This document shows positions 24,975 to 34,533 of a stretch of DNA of 64,000 bases, piece by piece; the stretch's first letter is position 1, and each line of letters opens with the position of its first letter. A program made the position numbers and the translations under genes. The stretch covers positions 62,001 through 126,000 of the forward strand of contig NZ_RQYM01000005.1 of assembly GCF_003859945.1 (NCBI RefSeq). The letters run 5' to 3'. Source of the stretch: Leucobacter sp. OH1287. Lineage in GTDB: Bacteria > Actinomycetota > Actinomycetes > Actinomycetales > Microbacteriaceae. Below the pieces are notes generated by a model. The model was not told the origin of the DNA. It did not search any database and saw only the letters and a list, made by a program, of their open reading frames with translations.

Positions 24975-26177
24975 GTGGCCAGCTCACGAAAGGTAGTTTT
25001 CGTTGATGGAGTGCGCACGCCGTTTGGTCGTGCGGGCGAAAAGGGAATGTATTGGCAGACCCGCGCAGACGATTTGGCGGTGAAAGCCACACAGGGGCTG
25101 CTGCAGCGCAACCCGGAGCTCCCGCTCGAAGAGATCGACGACGTCGGCATCGCGGCAACTACCCAGCAGGGCGACCAGGGTCTCACCCTCGGCCGCACCG
25201 TTGGTGTGCTCGCCGGGCTGCCACTGTCCGTCCCAGGTTTCGCGCTCGACCGAATGTGTGCCGGCGCGATGACAACCACGGCGCTGCTGAGCGGATCCAT
25301 CGCCTCCGGCATGTATAACGTTGCGCTCGCGGGCGGTGTTGAGCACATGGGCCGTCACCCGATGGGCTTTGATGCGGATCCAAACCCCCGCTTTGTTGCG
25401 GAGAAACTCGTTGCGCCTGACGCGCTGAACATGGGAATCACAGCGGAGCGTCTGCACGACCGCTTCCCGCACCTGACCAAGCAGCGGGCGGACCAGTTTG
25501 CGATGGCGAGCCAGCAGAAGGTGCAGGCCGCATACGACCGCGGCGATATTCAGCCTGACCTGGTGCCGGTTGCGATCCGCACAGCTAACGGCTGGGGTCT
25601 TGCAACCGAGGATGAGGGTCGCCGCCCAGAGACAACGCTTGAGGGTCTCGCCGGTTTGAAGACCCCGTTCCGCCCGCACGGTCGAGTCACCGCGGGTAAC
25701 GCTTCCCCGCTGACCGACGGCGCAACCATGGCGCTGATCGCTGGCAGCGACACCGCCAAGCAGTTCGGGCTTGGCACCAAGATGATCCTGCGCAGCTGGG
25801 CGTTCGCCGGTGTGCAGCCGGAGGTTATGGGTCTCGGACCTGTTCCGGCAACCGAGAAGGCGCTGAAGCTCGCAGGTCTTGACATCACAGACATTGGACT
25901 GTTTGAGCTGAACGAGGCGTTCGCCATCCAGGTGCTGTCGTTCACCGACCACTTCGGTATCGACGATGACGATCCGCGCGTTAACCCGTGGGGTGGCGCA
26001 ATCGCTCTCGGTCACCCGCTCGCATCAAGCGGTGTGCGCCTGATGATTCAGCTGGCACGCCAGTTTGAGCAGCGCCCAGACGTACAGTTCGGTGTCACAG
26101 CAATGTGTGTTGGTCTCGGACAGGGCGGATCAATGATCTGGGAGAACCCACACTTTGACGGCAAGAAGAGAAAGTAA
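24975..26177 (+). CDS. fadA: Acetyl-CoA C-acyltransferase (thiolase)
   Basis: Last step of beta-oxidation: thiolytic cleavage of 3-ketoacyl-CoA. The 400-residue protein has nucleophile C95 (DRMCAGAM), catalytic H347 in ALGHPLASSG and C378 in AMCVGLGQGGS, the full thiolase triad. A perfect TAGGAGG stands before GTG 24975. fadB starts six bases after its stop, so the two are one operon, and in this arrangement the proteins usually form a trifunctional-type complex. Confidence 0.95.
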   Translation: MASSRKVVFVDGVRTPFGRAGEKGMYWQTRADDLAVKATQGLLQRNPELPLEEIDDVGIAATTQQGDQGLTLGRTVGVLAGLPLSVPGFALDRMCAGAMTTTALLSGSIASGMYNVALAGGVEHMGRHPMGFDADPNPRFVAEKLVAPDALNMGITAERLHDRFPHLTKQRADQFAMASQQKVQAAYDRGDIQPDLVPVAIRTANGWGLATEDEGRRPETTLEGLAGLKTPFRPHGRVTAGNASPLTDGATMALIAGSDTAKQFGLGTKMILRSWAFAGVQPEVMGLGPVPATEKALKLAGLDITDIGLFELNEAFAIQVLSFTDHFGIDDDDPRVNPWGGAIALGHPLASSGVRLMIQLARQFEQRPDVQFGVTAMCVGLGQGGSMIWENPHFDGKKRK

Positions 26178-26183
26178 CGGGCA

Positions 26184-28301
26184 ATGACTGACTACACAAA
26201 GATTGACTTCTCTGGACTGGTTGCAGCCTCAGCGGATGAGGTTGTTACCGAGGCGCTCAGCCAAGACATTAAGCTGCCATCCGGTGCGAAGCTGCTGTTG
26301 ATAACACTCGACAACGGCCGGGATCACAAGCGTCCCAACACGCTCGGCCCTCGCAGCCTGGAGTCACTGCAGAACGCGATTAACACCGCTAGGGAGCGTG
26401 CCGCGGCGGGCGAGATTCAGGCGGTTGCTGTCACCGGTAAACCGTGGATTTTTGCGGCCGGCGCTGACCTGTCAAAGGTGAGCACCCTTGCAACCCGCGA
26501 TAACGCACTGCTGATGGCACAGTACGGTCACCACGTGCTCGGCCAGCTGAGCAACCTCGCTGTGCCGTCGTTCGCGTTTGTTAACGGCCTGGCACTCGGC
26601 GGCGCAATGGAGATCGCGCTCAACTGTAACTACCGCACGGTTGACGAAACCGCTGCCGCGCTCGCCTTCCCCGAGGTGTTCCTCGGCATTATCCCCGGCT
26701 GGGGTGGCGCAACGATTGTGCCGAACCTGATCGGAATCGAAAAAGCGATCGAGATTATTGTCTCGAACCCGCTGAAGAACAACCGGATGCTGAAGCCTCG
26801 CCAGGCGTACGAGCTTGGCCTGTTCGACGAGATCTTTGGCGCGGCAAGCTTCCTGGAGCAGTCGCTTGCCTGGGCGGATCGCGTTATCACCGGTGAAATC
26901 AAGGTTAAGCGCAGTAATGAACCGGGTAAGCTGGAGCGTCTGACCAAGTGGCCGCTCGCGATTAAAATCGCCCGCGATACACTGCGCGGCAAACTCGGCA
27001 CCGCGGCTAAAGCACCGTATGTTGCGCTTGACCTGCTCGCTGCCGCCAGTGACGGCAAGATTGAGAAGGGCTTCGAGCGTGAGGATCAGGCACTCGCTGA
27101 GCTGATCTCCAGCGACCAGTTTAAGGCGTCAATCTACGCCTTCGATCTGGTGCAGAAGCGCGCAAAGAACCCGGCGGGCGCACCTGACAAGTCGCTCGCG
27201 CAGCCGATTAAGAAGGTCGGCATTATCGGTGCCGGTTTAATGGCGAGCCAGTTCGCGCTGCTGTTTGTGCGGAAACTGCGTGTCCCTGTGCTGATCACCG
27301 ACCTGGATCAGGCTCGCGTCGATAAGGGCGTCGCCTATATTCACGGTGAGATTGACAAGCTGCTCGGCAAGGGCCGTATCGACTCTGACACCGCAAACCA
27401 GTTGAAGGCGCTTGTGCACGGCACAACCGACAAGTCTGAGTACGCGGACTGTGGCTGGGTTATTGAGGCTGTTTTCGAGGAGCTCGGCGTTAAACAGACC
27501 GTCTTTAAGGAGATTGAGCCGATCATCTCCCCGGAGGCGATTATCGCAACCAACACCTCTTCCCTGTCAGTTGCCGAGATCGGTTCGGTGCTGAAGCACC
27601 CTGAGCGACTGCTCGGCTTCCACTTCTTCAACCCGGTTGCGATTATGCCGCTGGTTGAGGTTGTGCGCGTCGATTCAACAAGCGATGAGGCGCTTGCAAC
27701 CGCCATGAATGTTGCAAAACTGCTAGGCAAGAGCGCCGTTATTACAGCGGATCGCCCAGGCTTTGTGGTTAACCGGCTGCTCGCCAAGATTATGGGTGAG
27801 CCTGCTCGCGCAATCGATTTTGGCACTCCGATGGAGACTGTTGAGCGCTCACTTGACCCGATCGGCCTGCCGATGGGACCGTTTGAGCTGATCGACCTTG
27901 TCGGTTGGAAGGTTGCAGCCCACGTGCAGGACACAATGGTTGCCGCCTTCCCGGAGCGTTTCTACGCAACCGAGAGCCTGCACAGGCTCGCCGAGGTTGA
28001 GGATCCGCTGGTGAAGAACAAGCACGGCAAGGTTGAGGCGTTTACAAGCGCCGGCGCTAAAGCCGTGAAAACCGAGAAGTCGCCGCTCACAAGCGAGGAG
28101 ATTCAGCAGCGTGTTGAGGATGAGCTCGCGAAGGAGATCAAGATTATGCTCGACGAGGGCGTGGTCGCGGCAGCTGAGGACATTGACCTCTGCCTGATTC
28201 TCGGCGCTGGCTTCCCGTTCCAGGCCGGTGGCATCACCAAATACCTGGATCGTGTGGGTGCTTCAGAGCGGGTTAACGGTAAGAAGTTCCACGACGAATA
28301 A
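26184..28301 (+). CDS. fadB: 3-hydroxyacyl-CoA dehydrogenase / enoyl-CoA hydratase fusion
   Basis: A two-domain beta-oxidation enzyme of 705 residues. The N-terminal crotonase domain (to about 300) has FAAGADLSKV and NGLALGGAMEIAL for the oxyanion hole, and FPEVFLGIIPGWGG with the catalytic Glu. The C-terminal dehydrogenase has the NAD site VGIIGAGLMASQ (about 343-354) and GFHFFNPVAIMPLVEVV. It hydrates enoyl-CoA and oxidises the 3-hydroxy product, feeding FadA immediately upstream. No acyl-CoA dehydrogenase or ligase is in the window. A strong terminator closes the operon. Confidence 0.95.
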   Translation: MTDYTKIDFSGLVAASADEVVTEALSQDIKLPSGAKLLLITLDNGRDHKRPNTLGPRSLESLQNAINTARERAAAGEIQAVAVTGKPWIFAAGADLSKVSTLATRDNALLMAQYGHHVLGQLSNLAVPSFAFVNGLALGGAMEIALNCNYRTVDETAAALAFPEVFLGIIPGWGGATIVPNLIGIEKAIEIIVSNPLKNNRMLKPRQAYELGLFDEIFGAASFLEQSLAWADRVITGEIKVKRSNEPGKLERLTKWPLAIKIARDTLRGKLGTAAKAPYVALDLLAAASDGKIEKGFEREDQALAELISSDQFKASIYAFDLVQKRAKNPAGAPDKSLAQPIKKVGIIGAGLMASQFALLFVRKLRVPVLITDLDQARVDKGVAYIHGEIDKLLGKGRIDSDTANQLKALVHGTTDKSEYADCGWVIEAVFEELGVKQTVFKEIEPIISPEAIIATNTSSLSVAEIGSVLKHPERLLGFHFFNPVAIMPLVEVVRVDSTSDEALATAMNVAKLLGKSAVITADRPGFVVNRLLAKIMGEPARAIDFGTPMETVERSLDPIGLPMGPFELIDLVGWKVAAHVQDTMVAAFPERFYATESLHRLAEVEDPLVKNKHGKVEAFTSAGAKAVKTEKSPLTSEEIQQRVEDELAKEIKIMLDEGVVAAAEDIDLCLILGAGFPFQAGGITKYLDRVGASERVNGKKFHDE

Positions 28302-28317
28302 ACCCGTCTAAAACACT

Positions 28318-28358
28318 AAAAAGTGGGAGTGTAAAGCAATTTTACACTCCCACTTTTT
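28318..28358. terminator. Strong intrinsic terminator after fadB, symmetrical
   Basis: An 18-bp perfect stem (28318-28335 with 28341-28358) around a 5-base loop, with GTGGGAGTGTAAA at its core, flanked by A-run on the left and T-run on the right. It should work in both directions. Confidence 0.93.
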
Positions 28359-28446
28359 GCTTGCCCCGGGCCTCGCGCGGGCGATGGCTGCACCGGCCGC
28401 CACCGGTCACTGTCAGCCACCGCACGGGCCGCCAGTCAGTGCCGGT

Positions 28447-28485
28447 CGCGGCACCGCCCGGCTACTAACCAGCTGCGGTGCCGCG
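28447..28485 (-). terminator. GC-rich inverted repeat just downstream of acnA
   Basis: CGCGGCACCGC (28447-28457) and GCGGTGCCGCG (28475-28485) form an 11-bp perfect stem with a 17-base loop, 13 bases past the acnA stop. No U-tract follows. The stretch 28359-28497 is unusually GC-rich and holds no gene. Confidence 0.45.
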
Positions 28486-28497
28486 CGGCTTTACCGG

Positions 28498-31194
28498 CTA
28501 GACGAGTGAGCGCAGCACATACTGCAGGATGCCGCCGTTGCGGTAGTAGTCTGCCTCACCCGGTGTGTCGATGCGAACAACCGCGTCAAACTCGGTGACG
28601 GTGCCGTTCGGGTGGGTTGCTTTCACGCTAACGGTTTTTGGTGTGCGTCCCTCGTTCAGTTCGGTGATACCGCTGATGTCGAAGGTTTCGGTGCCGTCAA
28701 GCCCGAGCGAGTCTGCGCTCTCGCCTGCCGGGAACTGCAGCGGCAAAACACCCATACCGATCAGGTTTGAGCGGTGGATCCGCTCGTATGACTCGGTGAT
28801 AACCGCGCGCACACCGAGCAGCGCGGTGCCCTTTGCTGCCCAGTCACGGGATGAACCGGATCCGTACTCTTTACCGCCGAGCACAACCAGCGGAATACCC
28901 GCAGCACGGTAGTTAACGGCTGCGTCGTAGACTGCCGCCTGCTCTCCCCCGTTGGTGAAGTCGCGGGTGAATCCACCCTCAACGCCGTCAAGCAGCTGGT
29001 TCTTGATGCGAATGTTGGCGAAGGTGCCGCGGATCATCACCTCGTGGTTACCACGACGTGAACCGTAGCTGTTGAAGTCCTTCGGTGAGACACCGTTCTC
29101 GGTGAGGTATCGACCTGCCGGGGTGTCGGCGCGGAATGATCCAGCCGGTGAAATGTGGTCGGTTGTTACCGAGTCGCCGAGCTTCAAAAGCACCCGAGCG
29201 TTTGCAATATCGGTGACAGGAGTGGTTTCGACTGTCATACCCTCGAAGTATGGCGGTTTGCGGACGTAGGTTGAGTCCTGATCCCAGGCGAAGGTATCAC
29301 CGAGCGGGGTTTCAAGGTTCTGCCAGCGCTCGTCACCGTCGAAGATGGTGTCGTATTTGCTCTTAAACATCTCGGTGTCGATTGACTCGTCGATGATCTG
29401 CTGCACCTCACCCGAGTCTGGCCAGATCTCACGCAGGTAGACGTCGTTACCGTCTGGATCCTGCCCGAGCGGTTCAGTCTCGAAGTCGAAGTCCATTGAA
29501 CCGGCAAGCGCGTAGGCGATAACCAGCGGCGGTGACGCCAGGTAGTTCATTTTCACGTCAGGGTTGATGCGACCCTCAAAGTTGCGGTTGCCCGACAGCA
29601 CAGCGGTTGCCGCGAGGTCGTTCTGCTGGATCGCCTGTGAAATCTCGGCCTCCAGCGGGCCAGAGTTACCGATACAGGTGGCACAGCCATAACCGACAGT
29701 GTAGAAGTTGATCGCCTCAAGGTCCTTCAACAGACCGGACTTCTCGTAGTAGTCGGTAACAACCTTTGAGCCCGGTGCGAGCGAGGTTTTAACCCACGGC
29801 TTTGAGGTCAGTCCGCGCCTAACCGCGTTCCTCGCGAGCACACCGGCCGCAACCATCACTGACGGGTTGGAGGTGTTGGTGCAGGAGGTGATTGAGGCGA
29901 TGGAGACGAGGCCGTGGTCGATCTCGAACTCCCTGCCGTCGGCGGTGGCTACCGGGATCCGCTGCGAAGGCCGCCCGATGCCCTTAACGTCGCTGCTGTC
30001 TGAAACATAGTTGACCAGGTCGCTGCGGAACTGCTCCTTGGAGCCGCTCAGCTCGATCCGGTCCTGCGGGCGTTTAGGGCCTGCGATTGACGGCACAACG
30101 GTTGACAGGTCAAGCTCCAGGTACTCAGAGTAGTGTGCTTCCTGCGATGGATCGTGCCATAGCCCCTGCTTCTTAGCGTACTCGCGCACCAGCTCAATCT
30201 GCTGTTCGTCACGACCGGTGAGGCGCAGGTAGTCGAGGGTGACCTCGTCGATTGGGAAGATCGCGGCGGTTGAACCAAACTCGGGGCTCATGTTACCGAT
30301 GGTTGCGCGGTTTGCGAGCGGCACAGAGCCTACGCCCTCGCCGTAGAACTCAACAAACTTGCCAACAACGCCGTGCTGACGCAGCATCTGGGTGATGGTC
30401 AAAACAACGTCGGTTGCGGTTGCGCCCGCCGGGATTTTACCGGAGAGCTTGAAGCCAACAACGCGCGGGATCAGCATCGAAACCGGCTGGCCGAGCATCG
30501 CAGCCTCCGCCTCAATACCGCCAACACCCCAGCCGAGCACGCCGAGACCGTTAACCATGGTTGTGTGCGAGTCGGTTCCCACACAGGTGTCTGGGTAGGC
30601 GCGAAGCACACCATCAACCTCGCGGGTCATAATAATCCGAGCCAGGTACTCGATGTTAACCTGGTGGACAATACCCATGCCCGGCGGCACAACCTTAAAA
30701 TCATCAAACGCGGTCTGGCCCCAGCGCAGGAACTGGTAGCGCTCACCGTTGCGCTGGTACTCAATATCCATGTTGCGCTCTACGGCGTTGGCGGATCCAA
30801 ACACATCGATCTGCACGGAGTGGTCAATAACCATCTCAGCCGGGGCGAGCGGGTTGATGCGCTTCGGGTCACCACCGAGATCGGCGACTGCCTCACGCAT
30901 GGTTGCAAGGTCAACAACACACGGCACGCCGGTGAAGTCCTGCATAATTACGCGGGCAGGGGTGAACTGAATCTCGGTGTCTGGCTGGGCGTTAGGATCC
31001 CAGTTGCCGAGCGCCCGAATGTGTTCGGCTGTGATGTTGGCACCATCCTCGGTGCGCAACAGGTTCTCCAGCAGCACCTTCAGGCTGTATGGAAGCTTTT
31101 CTGAGCCAGGCACCCTGTCGAGGCGATAAATCTCAAAACTATTACCAGCGACGCTCAGCGTGTCTTTAGCATCAAAGGTGTTTACCTTGCTCAT
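28498..31194 (-). CDS. acnA: Aconitate hydratase A
   Basis: A 4Fe-4S enzyme of the TCA cycle that isomerises citrate to isocitrate. Cluster-binding Cys are in [14 protein letters not shown] and [12 protein letters not shown]; the swivel domain follows ([19 protein letters not shown]). I start at ATG 31194, where CGGAGA stands upstream and the conserved opening [15 protein letters not shown] begins, giving 898 residues; the frame is open to 31290 but those extra residues look non-coding. A TTGACA lies at about 31256 on the minus strand without a convincing -10. No acnR regulator is adjacent. Confidence 0.96.
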   Translation of the reverse strand: MSKVNTFDAKDTLSVAGNSFEIYRLDRVPGSEKLPYSLKVLLENLLRTEDGANITAEHIRALGNWDPNAQPDTEIQFTPARVIMQDFTGVPCVVDLATMREAVADLGGDPKRINPLAPAEMVIDHSVQIDVFGSANAVERNMDIEYQRNGERYQFLRWGQTAFDDFKVVPPGMGIVHQVNIEYLARIIMTREVDGVLRAYPDTCVGTDSHTTMVNGLGVLGWGVGGIEAEAAMLGQPVSMLIPRVVGFKLSGKIPAGATATDVVLTITQMLRQHGVVGKFVEFYGEGVGSVPLANRATIGNMSPEFGSTAAIFPIDEVTLDYLRLTGRDEQQIELVREYAKKQGLWHDPSQEAHYSEYLELDLSTVVPSIAGPKRPQDRIELSGSKEQFRSDLVNYVSDSSDVKGIGRPSQRIPVATADGREFEIDHGLVSIASITSCTNTSNPSVMVAAGVLARNAVRRGLTSKPWVKTSLAPGSKVVTDYYEKSGLLKDLEAINFYTVGYGCATCIGNSGPLEAEISQAIQQNDLAATAVLSGNRNFEGRINPDVKMNYLASPPLVIAYALAGSMDFDFETEPLGQDPDGNDVYLREIWPDSGEVQQIIDESIDTEMFKSKYDTIFDGDERWQNLETPLGDTFAWDQDSTYVRKPPYFEGMTVETTPVTDIANARVLLKLGDSVTTDHISPAGSFRADTPAGRYLTENGVSPKDFNSYGSRRGNHEVMIRGTFANIRIKNQLLDGVEGGFTRDFTNGGEQAAVYDAAVNYRAAGIPLVVLGGKEYGSGSSRDWAAKGTALLGVRAVITESYERIHRSNLIGMGVLPLQFPAGESADSLGLDGTETFDISGITELNEGRTPKTVSVKATHPNGTVTEFDAVVRIDTPGEADYYRNGGILQYVLRSLV

Positions 31195-31380
31195 CTGTAT
31201 CTCCGTTTTCCGTTGTGGGGTTGCAAGCTGTAACAGCGACACAACATATTTTGATGTCAAGATAATTCTACACCCGTTTTGGGTGGTCACTTGACACCTC
31301 AGATCAGCGTGTTTTCAAGCGAAACCCGGGATACATCTGATGAAGGCGCGGCTAACTTAAAAGTTAAAACCGTGGCCTGT

Positions 31381-32037
31381 TTAGCGCTTCTTCAGCGCGC
31401 TCGCGAAGATTTGCCAGGTCGCGAGCACAAACAGTGCGTAGAGCGGCACACCCATCACCAGGCGTGCAACGCCCAGCGCCTCAACCGCGCCGGCGTAGTA
31501 GAGCGGTAACTGCACAGCGAGTCTCGCCGCAAACAGCAGGATCCACGCGAGAGTGCAGATAACCGAGGTTTTAAAGATCAGCCGGTCTTTGCGCCAGCCC
31601 TTATAGTCACCGGTGAAAGCCCCGACGATAACACCGAGCAGCGGCCAGCGCACCAGCAGTGAGACGGTGAGGATCGTGATCCACGCCGCGTTAATCCAGA
31701 AACCAGGCTCGTAGTAGGCGACCGCGTTGCCGTTCCAGAGCATCCACACCGCACAGAAAACCACCGCGATAACCGCCGAGATTGCGGGCATCAAGGGTTC
31801 TTTGCGGATCAGCCTGACCAGCAGCAGCACAAGCGCAACAGCGCCAGCAGCAATTGCGCTCCACAGCGCCTGTTTAGTGAACGAGTAGCTGAGCAGGAAG
31901 AGAATACCCGGCGCCGAGGTTTCAATAAAGCCCCGCACACCCCCGACCATTGCAACAACGTCGGAGGTGTTTGCCTGTTTGCCTGCCATCGCCTCGCCGA
32001 CGGCGGCAGCAACGCCGGATTTTGGTTTCTCAGCCAT
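31381..32037 (-). CDS. DUF3159 membrane protein
   Basis: An actinobacterial integral membrane protein of 218 residues with about five to six hydrophobic segments from residue 42. Conserved-looking segments are GGVRGFIETSAPGILF and GDYKGWRKDRLIFKTSVICT. Function unknown. It lies 29 bases downstream of the DUF3710 gene, the usual order behind dut. Confidence 0.88.
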   Translation of the reverse strand: MAEKPKSGVAAAVGEAMAGKQANTSDVVAMVGGVRGFIETSAPGILFLLSYSFTKQALWSAIAAGAVALVLLLVRLIRKEPLMPAISAVIAVVFCAVWMLWNGNAVAYYEPGFWINAAWITILTVSLLVRWPLLGVIVGAFTGDYKGWRKDRLIFKTSVICTLAWILLFAARLAVQLPLYYAGAVEALGVARLVMGVPLYALFVLATWQIFASALKKR

Positions 32038-32066
32038 GCTCTGTGTTCTTTTGCTTCTTATGCTTC

Positions 32067-32795
32067 TTAGCTCTCGATTGCGGTCTCAGCTGTGTCACCC
32101 TCTGGTTTTCCAACCGCGGCCGGCACCTTCAGCGGCAACAGCTCACTCGGCGGCATCGGGTTCTCACCGCGCACAACCACGGTGTCACGGAAGATCGCAG
32201 AGATTGCGGCGGCCTTTTGCGGATCCACCGCAGCAGGCCCAACAATAACGCCGCGCAGCATCCAGCGCGGGCCGTCAACACCAACAAAGCGCACGGTCTG
32301 CGCCTGGCCGTTTTCACCCTGCTGGGCGGCAACGAGCAGCTCCGGGCCGAACTCGCCCTGCTGCTCCTTCACGGTTGCGTTCTGTGCGCGCAGTCCCTGC
32401 TGCAGCTGCTCACGCACCGAGTGCCAGAGACCCTTCGATTTGGGGGCCGCGAACGCCTGCAGCTGCAGAACTGAGCCGTCAAAGTCGAGCGACACGGCCA
32501 TCACCCGGTTGGTGCTCTGGTCAACATCGAGGCGGAGCCCGAGACCCTCGCGCGGCACAACCTTGATGCTGCCGAGATCCACGTACGGACGCATCTGCGG
32601 GGTTTCGGAGGCATCGTATGGGCCGTTCTCAGCGCGATCCTGCGGAGCAGATTTTGCCTCTTTCGCCGCGGCCTGCGCCGCTGCATCCTCGGCTGAGCTG
32701 TTTGCGAGCTCGCTTCCCGCTGACTTGCTGTCAACAGACTTCTTAGCGGTCGCCTTCTCGGCTGCCTGCTCTTGTTTACGTTTCTTGCCAAACAT
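32067..32795 (-). CDS. DUF3710 domain protein
   Basis: A soluble actinobacterial protein of 242 residues of unknown function. The first 60 residues are Lys/Ala/Glu-rich and disordered; the folded part begins YVDLGSIKVVPREGLGLRLD, with DGPRWMLRGVIVG and FRDTVVVRGENPMPP as typical later segments. It lies between dut and DUF3159, the normal neighbourhood in actinobacteria. The 167 bases between it and dut hold no gene that I can see. Confidence 0.88.
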   Translation of the reverse strand: MFGKKRKQEQAAEKATAKKSVDSKSAGSELANSSAEDAAAQAAAKEAKSAPQDRAENGPYDASETPQMRPYVDLGSIKVVPREGLGLRLDVDQSTNRVMAVSLDFDGSVLQLQAFAAPKSKGLWHSVREQLQQGLRAQNATVKEQQGEFGPELLVAAQQGENGQAQTVRFVGVDGPRWMLRGVIVGPAAVDPQKAAAISAIFRDTVVVRGENPMPPSELLPLKVPAAVGKPEGDTAETAIES

Positions 32796-32962
32796 TCTTA
32801 TTTAATCCTTACCTCTATACAGTCTGCCTGCAGGGGCAATAGCTATCTAATCGTACCGAATTGTGAGACCGGTGGCTACGCGGTTTGCGGATCCGTGTCA
32901 GTCACCGAGCATCGGCGGTTTTGCCTCGGCGGCTAAGGGCTTGCCTGCCTGGCTTTACCGGT

Positions 32963-33400
32963 TTATACACCGGTTGAGCCGAAGCCACCCTCTCCCCGAT
33001 CGCTGGTCGGCAGCTCTGTCACGCTGATGAAGTTCACAGCGGGAACAGCCATAACCACCAGCTGCGCGATCCGGTCACCCTTTTTAATCTCGAAGGCGTG
33101 CTCTCTATCGTGGTTAATCAGCGGCACAAAGATTTCACCGCGGTAGCCGGAGTCAACAACGCCGGGAGCATTAAGCACCGTCACACCGTGTTTCGCTGCC
33201 AAACCGCTGCGCGGCATGACAAACAGCGCGAAGCCCTCCGGCAGCGCAACCCGCACACCGGTTGGCACAAGTGCCCGGTCACCGGGCTGCAGAACAAAAT
33301 CCGCTGCCGCCTTCAGATCGGCTCCCGCGTCACCCGGTTTTGCGTAAACCGGCGCCTCCTCGGCAACCAGTTGAATATCTACTGAATTAGTCACCATCAC
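32963..33400 (-). CDS. dut: dUTP diphosphatase
   Basis: A trimeric enzyme that turns dUTP into dUMP and pyrophosphate, keeping uracil out of DNA. Of the five dUTPase motifs, GDAGADL (23-29), PRSGLAAK (63-70), GVVDSGYRGE and the C-terminal RGEGGFGSTG are clear in 145 residues. The start region reads GTG-ATG-GTG, so 33400, 33397 and 33394 are all possible; AGG spacing slightly favours the ATG at 33397. Confidence 0.95.
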   Translation of the reverse strand: MMVTNSVDIQLVAEEAPVYAKPGDAGADLKAAADFVLQPGDRALVPTGVRVALPEGFALFVMPRSGLAAKHGVTVLNAPGVVDSGYRGEIFVPLINHDREHAFEIKKGDRIAQLVVMAVPAVNFISVTELPTSDRGEGGFGSTGV

Positions 33401-33455
33401 AGCCTAGCTGATAACGCTCAGCTTTCTCTGTGATTCGACTTAGATAATTGGTTCT

Positions 33456-33926
33456 GTGAATAACAGCAAAACCCTTTATAAAGAGCGCCTCTGGGCAACC
33501 CCCTGGCTTTATGTGATCACGCTGCTGTTAGTGCCAGCTGTTGCGTTAATGCTGATGCCACTCAACCGCACACTCGGGCTGGTGCTTGCGCCGCTTGTCT
33601 ATGCGATTGTGGCTGTTTTATTAACCGTGTCAGCGCCGCGAGTTACTGTTACAGAAAAAGAGTTCACCGCAGGTTACGCCAATATTCCCGTGACGTACCT
33701 CGGTAATATCACCGTGCTAAACCGTGATGAGCGGCAGGTTGCTATCGGCCCGGGCGCCGATGCCCGTGCGTTTATGCTGCTGCGCAGCTGGATACCCACC
33801 TCGCTGAAGATTGAGAACACGGATCCGACGGATCCAGCCCCCTACTGGCTTATTTCAACCCGCAAGCCAGAGGAGCTGCGAAGCGTTTTAACAAGCGCCG
33901 CTGCGAACGCGGCAAAAACCCGCTAG
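33456..33926 (+). CDS. DUF3093 membrane protein
   Basis: Unknown-function actinobacterial protein, 156 residues. Two hydrophobic helices (about 18-38 and 40-60) are followed by a soluble domain with TAGYANIPVTYLGNI and the C-terminal PYWLISTRKPEEL, typical of DUF3093. Start GTG 33456 gives the family N-terminus YKERLWATPWLY. It is divergent from dut across a 55-base gap, a conserved arrangement. Confidence 0.87.
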   Translation: MNNSKTLYKERLWATPWLYVITLLLVPAVALMLMPLNRTLGLVLAPLVYAIVAVLLTVSAPRVTVTEKEFTAGYANIPVTYLGNITVLNRDERQVAIGPGADARAFMLLRSWIPTSLKIENTDPTDPAPYWLISTRKPEELRSVLTSAAANAAKTR

Positions 33927-34014
33927 CGCGGTTGACGCTTTAATTAGGCTGCGCCGCCCTAGAAAACAGGCTGCGCCGTCGTGGCGCGCACTCGCGTAAA
34001 TCAGTTGTGTGCGG

Positions 34015-34308
34015 TTAGGCTGCGCACTCGCGGCAGACCGGGCCGAACTCGCCCTGGTGATCGAGCTGTGACTGGTGTCGAACAATAAAGCAGCTCATGC
34101 AGGTGAACTCGTTGTCCTGCTGTGGCACAACAACCACGTCCAGCTCAACGTTGGAGAGATCGGCACCGGCAAGCTCGAAACCGCTGTTGTCGGATTCGTC
34201 AACATCAATTGAGGTTGCCTGGTTGTCGCTGCGGCGCTCCTTCAGCGCCTCAATTGAGTCAGTCTCATCTTCGGCTGATTTACGTGGGGCATCGTAGTCA
34301 GTCGCCAT
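34015..34308 (-). CDS. DUF4193 zinc-ribbon-like protein
   Basis: A small acidic actinobacterial protein. Starting at ATG 34308 (GGGA upstream) it has 97 residues; the frame is open to 34338. The family opening MATDYDAPRK and DSIEALKERR are present, and C70, C73, C92 and C95 form a two-CxxC zinc ribbon (FTCMSCFIVRH, VCRECA). Function is unknown; relatives in Mycobacterium are called RbpA-neighbour or DUF4193 proteins without assigned role. It is divergent from sepH across 225 bases, which contain AT-rich sequence with -10-like TAATAAT on the minus strand. Confidence 0.87.
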   Translation of the reverse strand: MATDYDAPRKSAEDETDSIEALKERRSDNQATSIDVDESDNSGFELAGADLSNVELDVVVVPQQDNEFTCMSCFIVRHQSQLDHQGEFGPVCRECAA

Positions 34309-34533
34309 AAAATTTCCCAATTCTCTCGTGTTTAGCAAAACTAAGGTATGCCGCCATATTATTACCGACTATTTTTCAAAATGCAACTTTGACACTGCTT
34401 GACCGTAATCTTTATCCGCGAAACAGACTGCATTTTTGCTCAATTAATCCTCACAGTTTGGCGCGTTACCCAGACAGTCACAAGAAAAGCTGTAACACTT
34501 ATTTATAGATTAACCGGCTAAAGAGAGTGGGAC

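Noticed and set aside
24984-26015. A 343-codon open frame antisense to fadA
   Set aside because: The sense strand encodes a complete thiolase with all catalytic residues; the antisense product has no recognisable domain.
31195-31290. N-terminal extension of aconitase
   Set aside because: The ribosome site and the conserved opening support ATG 31194; the upstream residues read like non-coding leader.
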